Source: Fomitopsis serialis (lineage: Eukaryota; Basidiomycota; Agaricomycetes; Polyporales; Fomitopsidaceae). From it: a stretch of 64,000 bases of DNA. The notes under the pieces were generated by a model. The model searched no databases, had not been told where the DNA came from, and saw only the letters and a list, made by a program, of their open reading frames with translations. The stretch's first letter is position 1; each line of letters starts with the position of its first letter. The position numbers were made by a program, and so were the translations under genes. The stretch covers positions 1 through 64,000 of the forward strand of contig NW_025954961.1 in assembly GCF_022376445.1 (NCBI RefSeq), read 5' to 3'. This document shows positions 50,333 to 61,206 of the stretch, piece by piece.

Positions 50333-51892
50333 CGAGCAGGCGGGGGTCGTCGAGCGAAGGTGGTGGTACGCTGGAGAGCGCTGCGTGCATCCCCGGAACC
50401 TTGTTCGCCCCCAGAACTCTCCGTCCAGCCTGGGGGCTCGCGACCCACGTGGGCCAAAAGCATATGATTCTCAGCTGGAGGCGCTGAGCCTGCCTCCGTT
50501 CGATCGACGTCCTTTACGCCACTCTTGGGATCATCCCAGCAAACACATCCACGCTAGCCCACTCCTCAGCATCATCCGGCACATTCGTCGGGTCGAAATG
50601 GCGACGGAAAATATGATACCGACAGGTCACCTGTAACGGGTCTCATACTGAGCACGAAATCGCAGATTTTACGTCTCTAACAGTCATGTCTTCGTGGTCA
50701 ACTGGTCGCAAGTGTGGATTTTGCGGGTAATGCACGGCTAGGAGGCTTCGAGTCACACCACCCAAGTTCTGTACCCCAGACAGGATCGCTCACATACGGT
50801 GACAGTCACCAGACACAGGAACTCTGCGATCACCAGGTAGTATGTACTTATGCAATGTAATCTTTGACTCACCCACCGCACTCTACAGGCGCATGACCGA
50901 ATCCACGACAGAAGTCAGTGCGGGCGTGCTTCCAATAGAGTCCAGCTGAACTCCTCGAGCTCTCGATCAGAAAGAGTACGCGCTGGCCGAATGGGTTTAG
51001 TATTGGTACGTAAGCAAGCTGAGGAGTACTTACATAGGCTGTCCACTCACGGTATCGGACCTCAAGCTCAAGGCCTCACCTTTAGTCGTCGTGAATTGCA
51101 TTCTGGAGGCACTGTGATCGCAAGCAATGCACAGGAGCGAGTCCTCTCATTGATACGAAGTCCGTTGGTTTTTAGCAAGTGAACCGCATTGCTCACCCGA
51201 AGTCAATGACCTCAATTCTGCGGACACATTGTCTAGTTTGAGGAGGAAGTGCCACTCAGGTAGTGTTGATGTTGCCCGTGTAGGCCGAGAGGGTGATCGG
51301 CTGTGCGAGACTGCGAGGACCCGCCCTCGGATATCATGCATCAATATTCAGAGGCCCCAATAATTGGGCAGCCTCTCAACCAGGAGTGACGGCAAGGCCT
51401 TGGCAGTGAGCACATTGGCATACTACTAGTATCTTACTCGAACCTGATGTGCACCCATCCGAGTTTGAATATTCCGACGATAGTTCACTTGCCAACACCA
51501 ATTTACAAAGCTTCGACGTACTCATAGCTGGACGATAATCAGGTACTTATAATGCAGTCCAACGTCATTTGGAGGCGTCGTCAAAGGGAGAGGGCCGAGC
51601 AAGTACTGGGACGGGGACAAGATGCACGCGCTCACATGACCTTGGGCGTGTCGCGCGATGTTGTGGGAGTGTATGCCTGTGTGGGTCCACGGCTGGAGGC
51701 AAATGCGGCAGTTTACCACGGTTCGAGAGGGAGAGAAGAAAGGCGGCGGGTGCGACGTGCTCCTTGTCCTCTTCGTCCTCCTCAACCTCGACTTCGGTTC
51801 TGCTCGACGGTTCACGAAGGCCTTACGCCCCTCACGCTCACCGCAAACGACGCTCACTCAAGACCCTAGGACAATCTACGAATACGAACAGT
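50333..51892. other. Divergent promoter region of 1.5 kb with one possible small gene
   Basis: This separates lipin (minus) from the large membrane protein (plus). A possible plus-strand gene starts at 50686 with MSSWSTGRKCGFCG; after two candidate introns the frame stays open from about 50890 to 51182. It contains a CxxC pair at its start. I recognise no family and rate it low. The rest shows no feature. Confidence 0.3.
50686..51182 (+). CDS. Possible small uncharacterised gene
   Basis: A model with introns at about 50728-50768 and 50838-50889 (both GT...AG) joins MSSWSTGRKCGFCG to GSVPQTGSLTYGDSHQ and AHDRIHDRSQCGRASN, and then stays open to a stop at 51182. The splice signals are plausible, but there is no domain to support it and the composition is not strongly coding. 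It could equally be chance. Confidence 0.2.
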
Positions 51893-54800
51893 ATGATCCC
51901 TCTCATCCCCGCTCTTGTCCTCGCCTTCTTGTCCTTCCTCTCTTCCGCCTTCGTCATTCTCCGCATCGTCATTCCCATTTTGCCACCTCACCCTCTCAGC
52001 CGTCGAGTCCGTCCTGTACGTCCTGTTCCCTCCTCTATCTGATTCACGCTGACAGCACACACAGTCTGAATTTGGCCTTCCTGACTTCCGTTCTCTTTCC
52101 CCGGCAGACAAGAGCCACGTCTGGCTCGCAGCATGCGACGTCATATCCCTCATCCTCTTCACATGGCAAGTTGTGAACGAGTACCTCAACGCGTCTAAGG
52201 ATTACGATGCCGCTTCGGACCCTGCCTCCGCTGTCAGGCTTTGGCTAGCCTTGACTCTCAGGCAGACATGCCTCTTCATCGTTGCCATGCTCACGCTCGT
52301 CCACGTCCGTATGGGTCGCTCTGTGGCCCTTGGCAAGGGCCACTGGATGATCTGGGCACCGACCGCCCTCCTCGTCATTACTGGCACCGCGATCTCAGCA
52401 GTGCTGGCTGCAACGAACGTCCCGAGCTTCTTCATCGGACTGTTCGCATATTCAACCACTATCTCGGTTGCCAGCACAGTTGCCTTCGGATGTTTAATGG
52501 GCACCTTCGTCATGATCAGGCACAACCTCGCCACGCTCAACGATATCCGGGACCCTTGGCCCCCGGCTCAGGAGGTTGAGGTGAAGCCCCGCCCATCCTT
52601 TGCGACCGAAGACATCGACGCTCTGAAGGACGGTAGCTCCTGGATCACGTCCCGGGCGAGCTCCCACCGCGAGTCCGTTTCCGCGTTCTCATTCTCGACT
52701 CACCACTCCGCGAGGCCGTCGAACGGTAGCGTGCGTATCATGCAGAACCCAGCGGGTGCGGCGTCTCATCCCTCCATCCCGCCGAAGTCGTCCTTCTGGT
52801 TCAACCCCGCCACGCCTTTTACCGGCCGCGACTCGCCTGTGCCCCCGGTTCCCCCGCTCCCGTCGCCTTACCGCAATGCGCCCGACTCTCTTGACAGTCT
52901 CGTCAACGACCCAGACCCGTTCAGGCGCGCTGAGACCCCGCACGAGCTGGGCTCCCAGCCACGCGATCGTATGGGCTCCCAGACGTCCTGGCTCACAGAG
53001 CCGTCGATTTACCAGCCTACTCTCTCGGCGTGGTCGTTCCCTGCGACCCGTCCGAGCTCGCCGATCACGTCCCCCAGCACACCTGGCCCTGATGTGGGCT
53101 TGCTCCCGTCTACGACTGCTCGCTCCACGCCTATCATGACTGAGACCCCTGTTCTGGGTGGATATGGGTACGATGCTGAGAAGATGCAAGTAAGCATGTC
53201 TTCTACTTCTTCTGGTGATGTCGACGTCGACGTGCCCCGGACTGTCGCGTGGCTGGCGTCCATTTGGTTGCCATTCGTGAGTCAAAGTTATATATCTCTG
53301 GATATCACCTTGCTAACTCGTTGTCTGACAGGTGTTTTCGACCCCGTACCTGCTGATCACTAACTTCTCCTCTCCAATTGCGTCCTCCGCTGTGTCTATC
53401 TTGTTTGTTCTGTCGGTTACGATGTCTTCTCCTCTCCTCGCTCTGCATGTTCTGTGCAAATCGCCGCTGCCTATTCCGTCCGGTCTTTTCGAGACATACA
53501 GCGAGCCACCTTCTGCTGCCAACCGTGCGCCTTCCCCCACAAGCCTGGCGCCGTCGTTCAAGTTCTCTCACGAGTACAAGCGCAGTGGTAGCGTGACCGT
53601 CGTCGAAGGCCGTCGCAGCGGTGACGTCTGGGTGTCCAATGGCGACGCAACTGACGGGAAGAACAAACTGCAGCGTGCAGTTGGTCTCCTCCAGCCTGTC
53701 CCCAAGCTGTCTGTGCTCCCGATCAACGACGTGCCCGAGCCGATGCTCACGCCGCCGCTCCCCATCCAGAATGAGGAGGATGCTCCTACGATCCCGCCCA
53801 CGCCGCAGTCGGAGAACTATGCAGAGTTCGGACAGCACCGCACGCGCAAGGAATCGAAGGCATCGTCTTACTACTCCGGTGCTTCCGCTGAGGCGCACTT
53901 GCAGTCGCAGATCTTCATCGCGCAGAAGCACTACTCGACTCTCGCAACGAAAATGGTTCTGCCCCCGTCGCCGGATCGACGTGCCTCGTTCGATGACGCT
54001 CCCGTCGGTGCAGCTACTGGTGTCGAGGCCGAGCCCAAGGAAGCCTCCCGTGGGTCTCAGCACCTACGAACGCGCTCGGTGTCCTCGATCAAGGACCCCC
54101 GCGAGACTCACTTCCCGATGAGCCCGCCGCCGTCTTTGCCTCTGCCGCCAACTCCCCCGTCCATGCGGGAGCTCAGGGAGCGCCAGGCGAAGCTGTTGAC
54201 CCACCGCAAGACCCAGTCGCACTCGTCGTCCGTGATCAACTACTCATTCCGACCTGTGGACGATGACAACGTCGCCGAGATCGACGCGCTCTCCGCTGGC
54301 CTCCTGCCGATCCTCGTGCCTGGCCTGATGGTCGGTTCTGATGTGAGGGTGCGTGAGTGGACGTGGGACTCACCTGCGTCGATCGCGAGCAGGACAAGCA
54401 GCAAGTACACGAAGTTGGGTAAGACGTCTAAGGGCCACAAGGCTGTACCCTCTGAGCTTGGGGGCTTGTCGTCTGAATTCCCCTCGCCGGAACTGCACTC
54501 GACTCCGCCCGCGCGTCGTGCGAAGACTATGCAGCGTGATCGGAAGATCTCTGCGCATAAGAGGAACCACTTCAGTCTTCCTAGGTGCGTTTCCATAGGG
54601 TGATGTGCTCATGCTTGAGAAGGTTGACTTAATTGTAGCCTTAGCCTTGGCAAGGATGGTCTGCACACCCTATCGATGTGGCGCAACGAATTGAACCAGG
54701 CCATCGAGGGTGCCGTTCGTCATTACACAGCTGCGACGGGGAGTGACAGTAGGAGGAACACCGTTTACGGCGGTGAGATGTTTACAAACGCGATTTCCGG

Positions 54801-55623
54801 CCTGAACATGGTCGACGAACGCGAGGAGCTCCTGCGGCCTACTTCCCCTGTTGTTGTAGTGAAGGCTGAGGCTCGCCCGGTGTCGACTGGCACATTCGGC
54901 CAGCCGCCTCCCTCTCCAGAGGATGTCCCCGCCAACGTCAACCCGGCTCGTAACTCCCTCGCGACGTTGATCACTGCGCTAGACCAGGAACTGCGCCTAC
55001 CGCCGCCGTCGTCTGCGGCGTCGGACGTTACGCTGTTCGACTTCGATACCACGACCGGTCCCGTGGCTGAGAGTACGCCGCACGAGTCCAAGACACGCTC
55101 GAGGCCCTCGTCCTACCAGCCTCCCCCGCCCGTCCCTCAGCTCCCTAACGGCACGAAATCTAGCCGCCGCTCGAGTATCGTCTACATCAAGTCAGACGAG
55201 AACTCGCCGCCAGCGCCGAAGCCCGCCGCAGTTGCGTCCAAGTCTATCTCTCAATGGCCGTCTCGCGCAGTGAAACCGCTCATGCCGAAGAGCAGGGCAC
55301 ACAAGATCGCTAAGGAATTTGTCGATGGTAAACAAGGGTCGCCCCCAGGCCTGCGCCCGCTCTCGCTCCTGCAGGACAGGGACGTGAATTCACCTATCAA
55401 AGAGATACGCGCGCTGAGCATCGGGAAGAAATCCAAGCACGTCAACGACGAAAACGCCGACCCAAACCCGAAAGGCAAGGGCTTGAAGCCCCTGAGGCTC
55501 GCAAGAAAAGACACCACGAAAGAACGCGCTGCGCTGCGGAAGTCTGAGACGCTCCCCGATGTGGTCGTCCGCCCTCCCTCGCAAAGCCAGCACAACGGAT
55601 TCGGTTACACATTCGCCCTGTGA
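51893..55623 (+). CDS. Large multi-pass (about 7 TM) membrane protein with long loop and tail
   Basis: Four exons join cleanly: introns follow RRVRP (about 52015-52069), IWLPF (about 53277-53333) and HFSLP (about 54583-54640). The N-terminal part has five hydrophobic segments: residues 1-31 (IPALVLAFLSFL...), then DVISLILFTWQVV, LWLALTLRQTCLFIVAMLTL, MIWAPTALLVITGTAISAVL and FAYSTTISVASTVAFGCLMG. A loop of about 240 residues, rich in Ser/Pro, precedes two more segments (TVAWLASIWLPF..., SAVSILFVLSVTMSSPLLAL). A tail of about 700 residues follows, with low complexity and basic/Ser-Pro motifs. It has no known enzymatic motif. A seven-pass topology resembles a receptor, but I recognise no family. 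The start at 51893 leaves the first helix at the very N-terminus. Confidence 0.82.
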
Positions 55624-56160
55624 CGAATGAACGCTCTCGATTCGCTGAACTCTGTTTCTTGTTGATACCATTATGTTGTGAGTTATGTTTGTTCGATACG
55701 CTTTCGTCGCTTTCCACGCTTGCTCTCTACGGTGACGTGTCTATGCTATGCTCTCCTCTCTCCTCATCGGTTATTGTGTAAATCAGTATAGCTATACTGT
55801 GAAGTACTATCCCTATGCTCTCCCTCTCTAGTTTTGTCTCTGCTGTCGATGTTTTCCTCTCTGCTTGCTTTCTTTTGCCCTGCTGTGCCAGAGCTCTCAA
55901 TCTCGACGATGGAATTTTGTTCCAGGTAGACAGGGCGAACAGTGTCCGCTCGAGTCCTTAGAAAACCTACTGTACAATAGCCTCGCGATTGTTGAGCGCC
56001 TGGACGCCCGTCGCTCGTTTACGTGCTAAAGCACGAGTTATACATCTGTAAATATGCCTCCCAAATGCCTCCACAAGTGCACGTAGCCCGTTCAATTGTA
56101 TAAGTAGTCGGACTCCCAGCACCACAAGGCTTTGCATATAGCTGCCTGAGATGATGCTCT
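55624..56160. other. Convergent 3' flanks
   Basis: This is the space between the membrane-protein stop and the THOC3 stop. It is pyrimidine-rich (many tctct runs on plus) up to about 55870 and contains no gene that I can see. Confidence 0.4.
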
Positions 56161-57615
56161 TTACATTCCAGGGCCGAAAAGACTGATCCAAGCGGATGGA
56201 GGAGGACCACCTTCCCTGATCTTGGTTTGCCCGCAATATGCAATCACGTACTTGGACGGATGCCAAGCAACAGTGGGAGAGGATCCTAGTGCGGGGACTC
56301 GATGCAACGGTATACCCGTCTCCGTAGCGCACTGGGAGCGGTCAGCCAGAGAAAACTCGACGGTGCATCCGAGAGAACTCACGATGTCAATGTACGAGCC
56401 TGCATTCGCGATTGCCAGGAACTCTCCGTCGTGGGAGAAGCTGAGTGCGTTGATAGCGTTACTGCGAGGGGGTGCCCCGGTGAGTGTACGACATTGCTAT
56501 CTCAGAGGAGAACGACTCACTCGCATGCGGTGATTGTACGCGTGCAGATCCACTCTGACAGGTCGAAGAGGTTCACGATGGAGTCGTGACCACCCGATGC
56601 AAGGTATCTGCAACGTGGATGAGCTGTGTGGTTCCTGGGTAGCCAGTACGTCAAGACACATACCTGCCTCGTGGATCCAGAGCAGCCGCGACGCATCCTC
56701 CTACGTGAGCAGGCGTCGCGTGCACGATTGACAGGGAAGGATAATCCAGAATCCGGATCGTTGCCTCTGACTGATGGGTCAGAATGAGTCCATCTCCAGC
56801 GTGGTTGAATGTCACGGTAGAAGCGGGAATCTGCAGATATGGTGAGATCCGGAAAGCTAGTCCTCAAAACATTTGTCACATACCGGATCCTTGTCCCACA
56901 GATGCCATTGCTCTTTCGTTTCTTCACCTTGTTTGCTGCAAGTCATCCCGTACAGCTGCTTCCCTGATGTTGTATAGAGCACGGTCTTTCCATCGGGAGA
57001 GTAGTTGAGCTGAACCGGGAAGGCTCTCAATTGAAGAGACTGTACGGAACGACTCTCTACAGAAGATATTAGGCCAGCAAGTGACAGCCGATCGAAAGGT
57101 GACCTACGCCGTGTATCAAAGAACACGATTTTGCGGTCTTTCTGCCCGGAAGCGCAGAAGAGGTCGGGATGTGTGGGATTCCATGCTATGTAATCGACTT
57201 CGTCTTGGTACCCTCCTGAGAACATAGTTGCCGCTCGAAGCTCCATCTGACCTTCAAGGACGCGTCAAACGCCTGGATACCAAGATGCCCAAACTTGCGG
57301 ACGTACGCTTTTCTCTGGGTTCCAAAGGCGGACGGCCTTGTCTATCCCCACTGCTCCTAGCCGCTTGCCATCACAGCTCCAAGCGACATGGTTCATGGAC
57401 TGGGGTGATTGTATCCGTATGTCGCGAGGCCGAAATGCAGAGAATGTGGGGGCCTAAGCAAGTGAATGGGCCTTTCAGAGTCTCAAATATAAAGGATTGG
57501 TAGTAGCTCACATGGAGACCTCTCGCAGCGAAGGTGGTGTGTGGAGGGGAGAGGGCGGTCGCTGTGGAGGTGCAATCTCATCCTCCTCTTTACTCGCGGT
57601 TGGTTGGTTAGACAT
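56161..57615 (-). CDS. THOC3: THO complex subunit 3 (THOC3/Tex1), WD40 protein
   Basis: WD40-propeller subunit of THO/TREX, which couples transcription to mRNA packaging and export in the nucleus. The start at 57615 gives MSNQPTASKEEDEIAPPQRPPS. Exons then encode NHVAWSCDGKRLGAVGIDKAVRLWNPEKS, YQDEVDYIAWNPTHPDLFCASGQKDRKIVFFD, LNYSPDGKTVLYTTSGKQ, TVTFNHAGDGLILTHQSEATIRILDYPS, YLASGGHDSIVNLFDLSEWIC, NALSFSHDGEFLAIANAGS and VAWHPSKYVIAYCG. The last exon ends WISLFGPGM-stop. At least six introns of about 50-60 bp break it. The blade order and spacing fit THOC3 better than other WD40 proteins. Confidence 0.87.
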
Positions 57616-58562
57616 TGATGGCACTGAGTGTACCGCTCCTTAAAGATCGAAGGGCTGCTCTATGCCGTCGGAAACTTCGTTAGTTTCTTGCTGTAGGTCT
57701 GTCAGGTCGCACCAGAGGTGAACGTTGAACGGCGGGACCAAGTTGATTCTGATGCAAGACGACTGCCTCGAGTGAATCAAAGACAAACAGAGCCAGATGA
57801 TAGGACATACAGTAATAGACGATGAGGCCTTGTTAGGCTGGTCACCGTAGACGCGATGTTCGACGTGTGTTCGGAACTTCAAGCTTTAAGATGTCGATGA
57901 ACGACTGGGAGTCGCTCAAGGAGGCGCCCACGAGCGATGTTGGTGGTACAAGCGCTCACCAAATATTGAACGTCTTGTACTGCCTTGTACGCCCGTTGTA
58001 CTCGAATCGAGTAGATTTACGACAATATTGACACCGCTAGCGAAAGAGATGCTTGCTGTCAGTGCGTGACTGTATGCAACGCATTATTGTTGCAGTCAAA
58101 CTCTCAGTTGCATCGCGATTTGCCACTACATAATTCGCGGCCCCATCGAATTCTCAAACAGTGCCTGCGTCCTACCTATTAGACTTCTCAGCGGTCAATG
58201 ACATCTATTGAACCCTTTGGCCATGGATGCGACAAGAATGTAAAGCCAACAGTAGCAGAGAGCAGGTGCAGAAGTTCAGAAACAATCAGAAGGCAAAAAT
58301 ATAAATGTCAAGTCATGAGGGGGCTTGCCGGCCATGGCCTGCAACAAACATGTAGAGAGTACTAGAGGGTATGGCAGCAACTACCTGGACCGTATAATAG
58401 TATTTACGGGCATGAGAAACAGAGACCTCTGACGATGGATGGATGAGTACGGAGCGGAGTTTGCACGACACGAGCATGATAGAGCACTTTGCAGAACCGG
58501 GAACAAGAACAGGGACACGAGAAAAGGAGAACGCGACGTGTAGAGCGTGCAAGGTAGAGCGA
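57616..58562. other. Region upstream of THOC3 with ambiguous small frames
   Basis: A minus-strand frame at 57640-57882 ends in FNVHLWCDLTDLQQETNEVSDGIEQPFDL, and a plus-strand ATG at 57892 starts MSMNDWESLKEAPTSDV. Either could belong to a small gene, but the first stops only 24 bases before the THOC3 ATG. From 57960 to 58562 I see nothing except probable 3' flank of the Barentsz-like gene. Confidence 0.3.
57640..57882 (-). CDS. Possible small uncharacterised protein upstream of THOC3
   Basis: The frame begins MKFRTHVEHRVYGDQPNKASSSIT and, perhaps after a small intron (about 57745-57805, GT...AG), continues RINLVPPFNVHLWCDL to the stop at 57640. The amino acid pattern looks protein-like, and a frame just upstream (SDSQSFIDILK) could precede it if one base is missing. 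I do not recognise the family. It may instead be part of the THOC3 leader. Confidence 0.25.
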   Translation of the reverse strand: MKFRTHVEHRVYGDQPNKASSSITVCPIIWLCLSLIHSRQSSCIRINLVPPFNVHLWCDLTDLQQETNEVSDGIEQPFDL

Positions 58563-61206
58563 CTAGTAGTAGATCATAGGGGGCTGGGGCTGATGGTGAG
58601 CGCGGTGGTCCGAGGGGAACATCTCATAGGGCATGACCTGCGGAGACACGTCCATGTACGCAGGATAGGCATAAGGGTCGGGGTAGTAGTACTGCTGCGG
58701 GTAGTAGCCCATCGCTAGCGCAGGGTCTCCCTGGGGCAAGACAGACGGGTTCGCAGACTGCGCGTCGCCGTTAGGCGCTGCGAACTCTGGCCGCGAGTCA
58801 GAGGCTGCCTCTCGTTCAAACCGAGATGCCCCCACTGACTCAGAGCTCGAGACACGCAGCCCGGAAGGCCGCGAAGAGTGCTTCTTTCCATCCGCCGTGT
58901 CCACAGGCGCACGGATCTCGATGCGGCTGCTCTGGCGCGCAGGTGTGAAGATGGCACACCAGACGAAGGGTCAATAACTGGACGGGCGGTGTGTGTGACT
59001 GCGCGTACGGATCTGGCGATGCGACGGAGTGGGAAGGGTGGTGCATGTGGCCGGGGACGAAGGGGGCGCTCATGGAAGGATGCGGGGTGTGCGTATACAT
59101 CACCGGCCGTGGTGTGAACATCGGCGGCGGCGGCGGCGGAGGCGTGGGCTGATGGAGGTAGACAGGACGACCAGTCGCGAGCTCGTATGGCATGCCGTGT
59201 TGGTTGAGGCCGACGCCTGGGGGAGAGCAGGTGCGTATGCGTAAGGCGAACCATAGGGGGAGGGAGGCCTGAGGCACGGAGAGAAGTTGGTTTGCAAAGG
59301 CGGGAGAACAGGCGGCGCGGGTCGTCGGCCTGGAGAACAGGTGCAGCGGGCACGGAGGACGACTGCGTTGATATCGATGCACGGCGAAGCACTGTTTCCT
59401 TGACTTGCGGACTCGAGTCGTGCTGCTCGGACGCACCACCGGCGGCTGCAGGGCGAACAGGTCAGAGCGAGGGGCGCTTGACGCGGATGGTAATGAAGTG
59501 ACTCTCGGACTCGACAATGACCTCTGCATTGGGACTGGAATACCGGAGGCGGCGCCATAGTCGTAGACGATACGGCTGTCACCGAGTCGATATGGTTCGC
59601 AGAAGGCTGAGGTTGCGATGTTGACAGGTTGATCCTCCTGTTGGGCACTAGATTTGGTCGTACTGTGAATACCTCCTCTATGCTGAGCTCTGCCATAGTA
59701 GTCGTTGGTTCTTCGCAACGATCTCCGGTGTTGGTGCAGGTGCAGGTCCTCGATAGCCTTCTCCTTGCCTGGACGGCGTGGTAGGCGAATGACAAATGTC
59801 ACTTCTCTCATCCTCCGGTGAAACACTGACGGGACTGGTGAACCCAACCTGACTGCGATAGTATGCCTCGGCGGCGCCCTGACGACGTGATCCTTGCTAC
59901 CTGGCAGCTTGACACGATAGCCCGGTCCCATACCTGGACGCGGCTTCAGAGCCGTGTCAAAGTAAAGGAAAGCTTCGTGCTGCTTGGTCCACATGCGCTC
60001 GGGTTTCATTGCAAACCAGATACGATCTGCGGCAGGCATATTAGACACCGCGTGCACTGGTGAAGTGCTACCGCTGCCGCCACGCGCGAAACTTCCGCGA
60101 CCACGGCCACCGAAGAAACCACCTCTCCCGCGGATGGCGAACCCACGTTGCGGCCAAAGCGCACCTGTGGAGACTGCTGCTGCTGCTGCTTGGTTTGTTC
60201 CTGTTCCTGCGAGCGCTGCACCTCCAGGCGCTTCTCGTCTCGACGCTTCATCTCCTCGAAGCCGTCGTGGTCCACGTTTCTCGACTGGAGGACCTCCTCT
60301 GCAAGGGCAGGCTCAGTCTCTCGATCCTTCCGGCATCAAACCTGCCCCCGAAGAAGACACCCCGCCCTCTCCCGCCACGCATTGGAGGCGCACCTCGGCC
60401 GCGGCCTCGTGACTGCCAGCGCCCCCTCCACCATCCACTCAAGCTCCGAAGATCCTTGTCCAGCAGTCGGTCATCGTGCCCCCAGAACTCGCCAACCTTT
60501 GGCACGAACGATGGATCAGTCTCAAGCCGCTGTTGATATGCTTGACGCGCAGTTTGTCCTCGAGCTCGAGGCGGAGCAGATTCCTGTGCGGATGCTCCGA
60601 GCTGGGCAGCGCCTGTCTTCTTCTGGCTGGACCTCTCGTATAGGAGGCGATGTTGGTGGAGCAGAAAGCGCGATTGGCCTGCGCACGCTTGGCTTGTTTG
60701 CGAGGTTTCTTCGGCGCGGGATGAGGCGAGATGAGGTGCTGGTCGATGCGCTGACGGTCGAGGTCAGCGAAGTCAATGACAGGCAGTTCCTCTGCGCCAT
60801 TGGCATGCTCGGCGGTGACCATGTCCGCCCAGTCGGTGGCCGCAACAAAAGGGCCAGAATCGGCCGCTATGGACGTACGCTTGGACCCAGCAAGAGGCGT
60901 ACGACCGTCAATATCGAGCGGAGGAGGGCTCTGGGTCGTACTGGGAGTGACGACCTCTGAGCGTCCGTTCAAATGGCCGTCCTCTGATAGGGATTCAGAC
61001 TCTGAAGCCGATGCCAGAGAAGAGTGGTCGTCATCGGATTCATCGTCTGAAGTCACCTCCCGCTCGATCTCCTCGTCGCTCTCATCGAACTTGGCACGGC
61101 CCCGCCGCCTAACAATGCGAGTCTTCCTGGACCGCAGACGTGATGGGTTGGTGAGAGAGTTGCCGGACTGCTCAGGAATGGACGTGATGGGTGCGGGTGC
61201 GGACAT
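58563..61206 (-). CDS. Barentsz/CASC3-like exon-junction-complex protein (frame-shifted)
   Basis: The start at 61206 (MSAPAPITSIPEQSGN) leads into an Arg/Asp/Glu-rich N-terminus (RKTRIVRRRGRAKFDESDEE). The Btz (SELOR) domain is plain at about 60400-60530: VPKVGEFWGHDDRLLDKDLRS, LSGWWRGRWQSRGRGRG. Such domains bind eIF4A3 in the exon junction complex. Downstream are an eIF4A3-type helix with FEEMKRRDEKRLE, a Gln run, and long Pro/Tyr-rich stretches ending in MGYYPQQYYYPDPYAYPAYMD and PPMIYY-stop at 58563. The frame changes near 60545, just before the Btz domain, and again in the proline-rich part near 59390 and 58950, again as if bases were missing. It is next to THOC3, another mRNP factor. 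Confidence 0.8.

Noticed and set aside
52689..53285. 198-codon minus-strand frame opposite the membrane protein
   Set aside because: Arg-rich antisense of a Ser/Pro-rich coding exon, with no domain.
53305..54063. 252-codon minus-strand frame opposite the membrane protein
   Set aside because: Same reason: antisense, Arg-rich, and the plus frame has clean splicing and transmembrane helices.
59984..60960. Plus-strand frames opposite the Barentsz-like gene
   Set aside because: The Btz domain is unmistakable on the minus strand.
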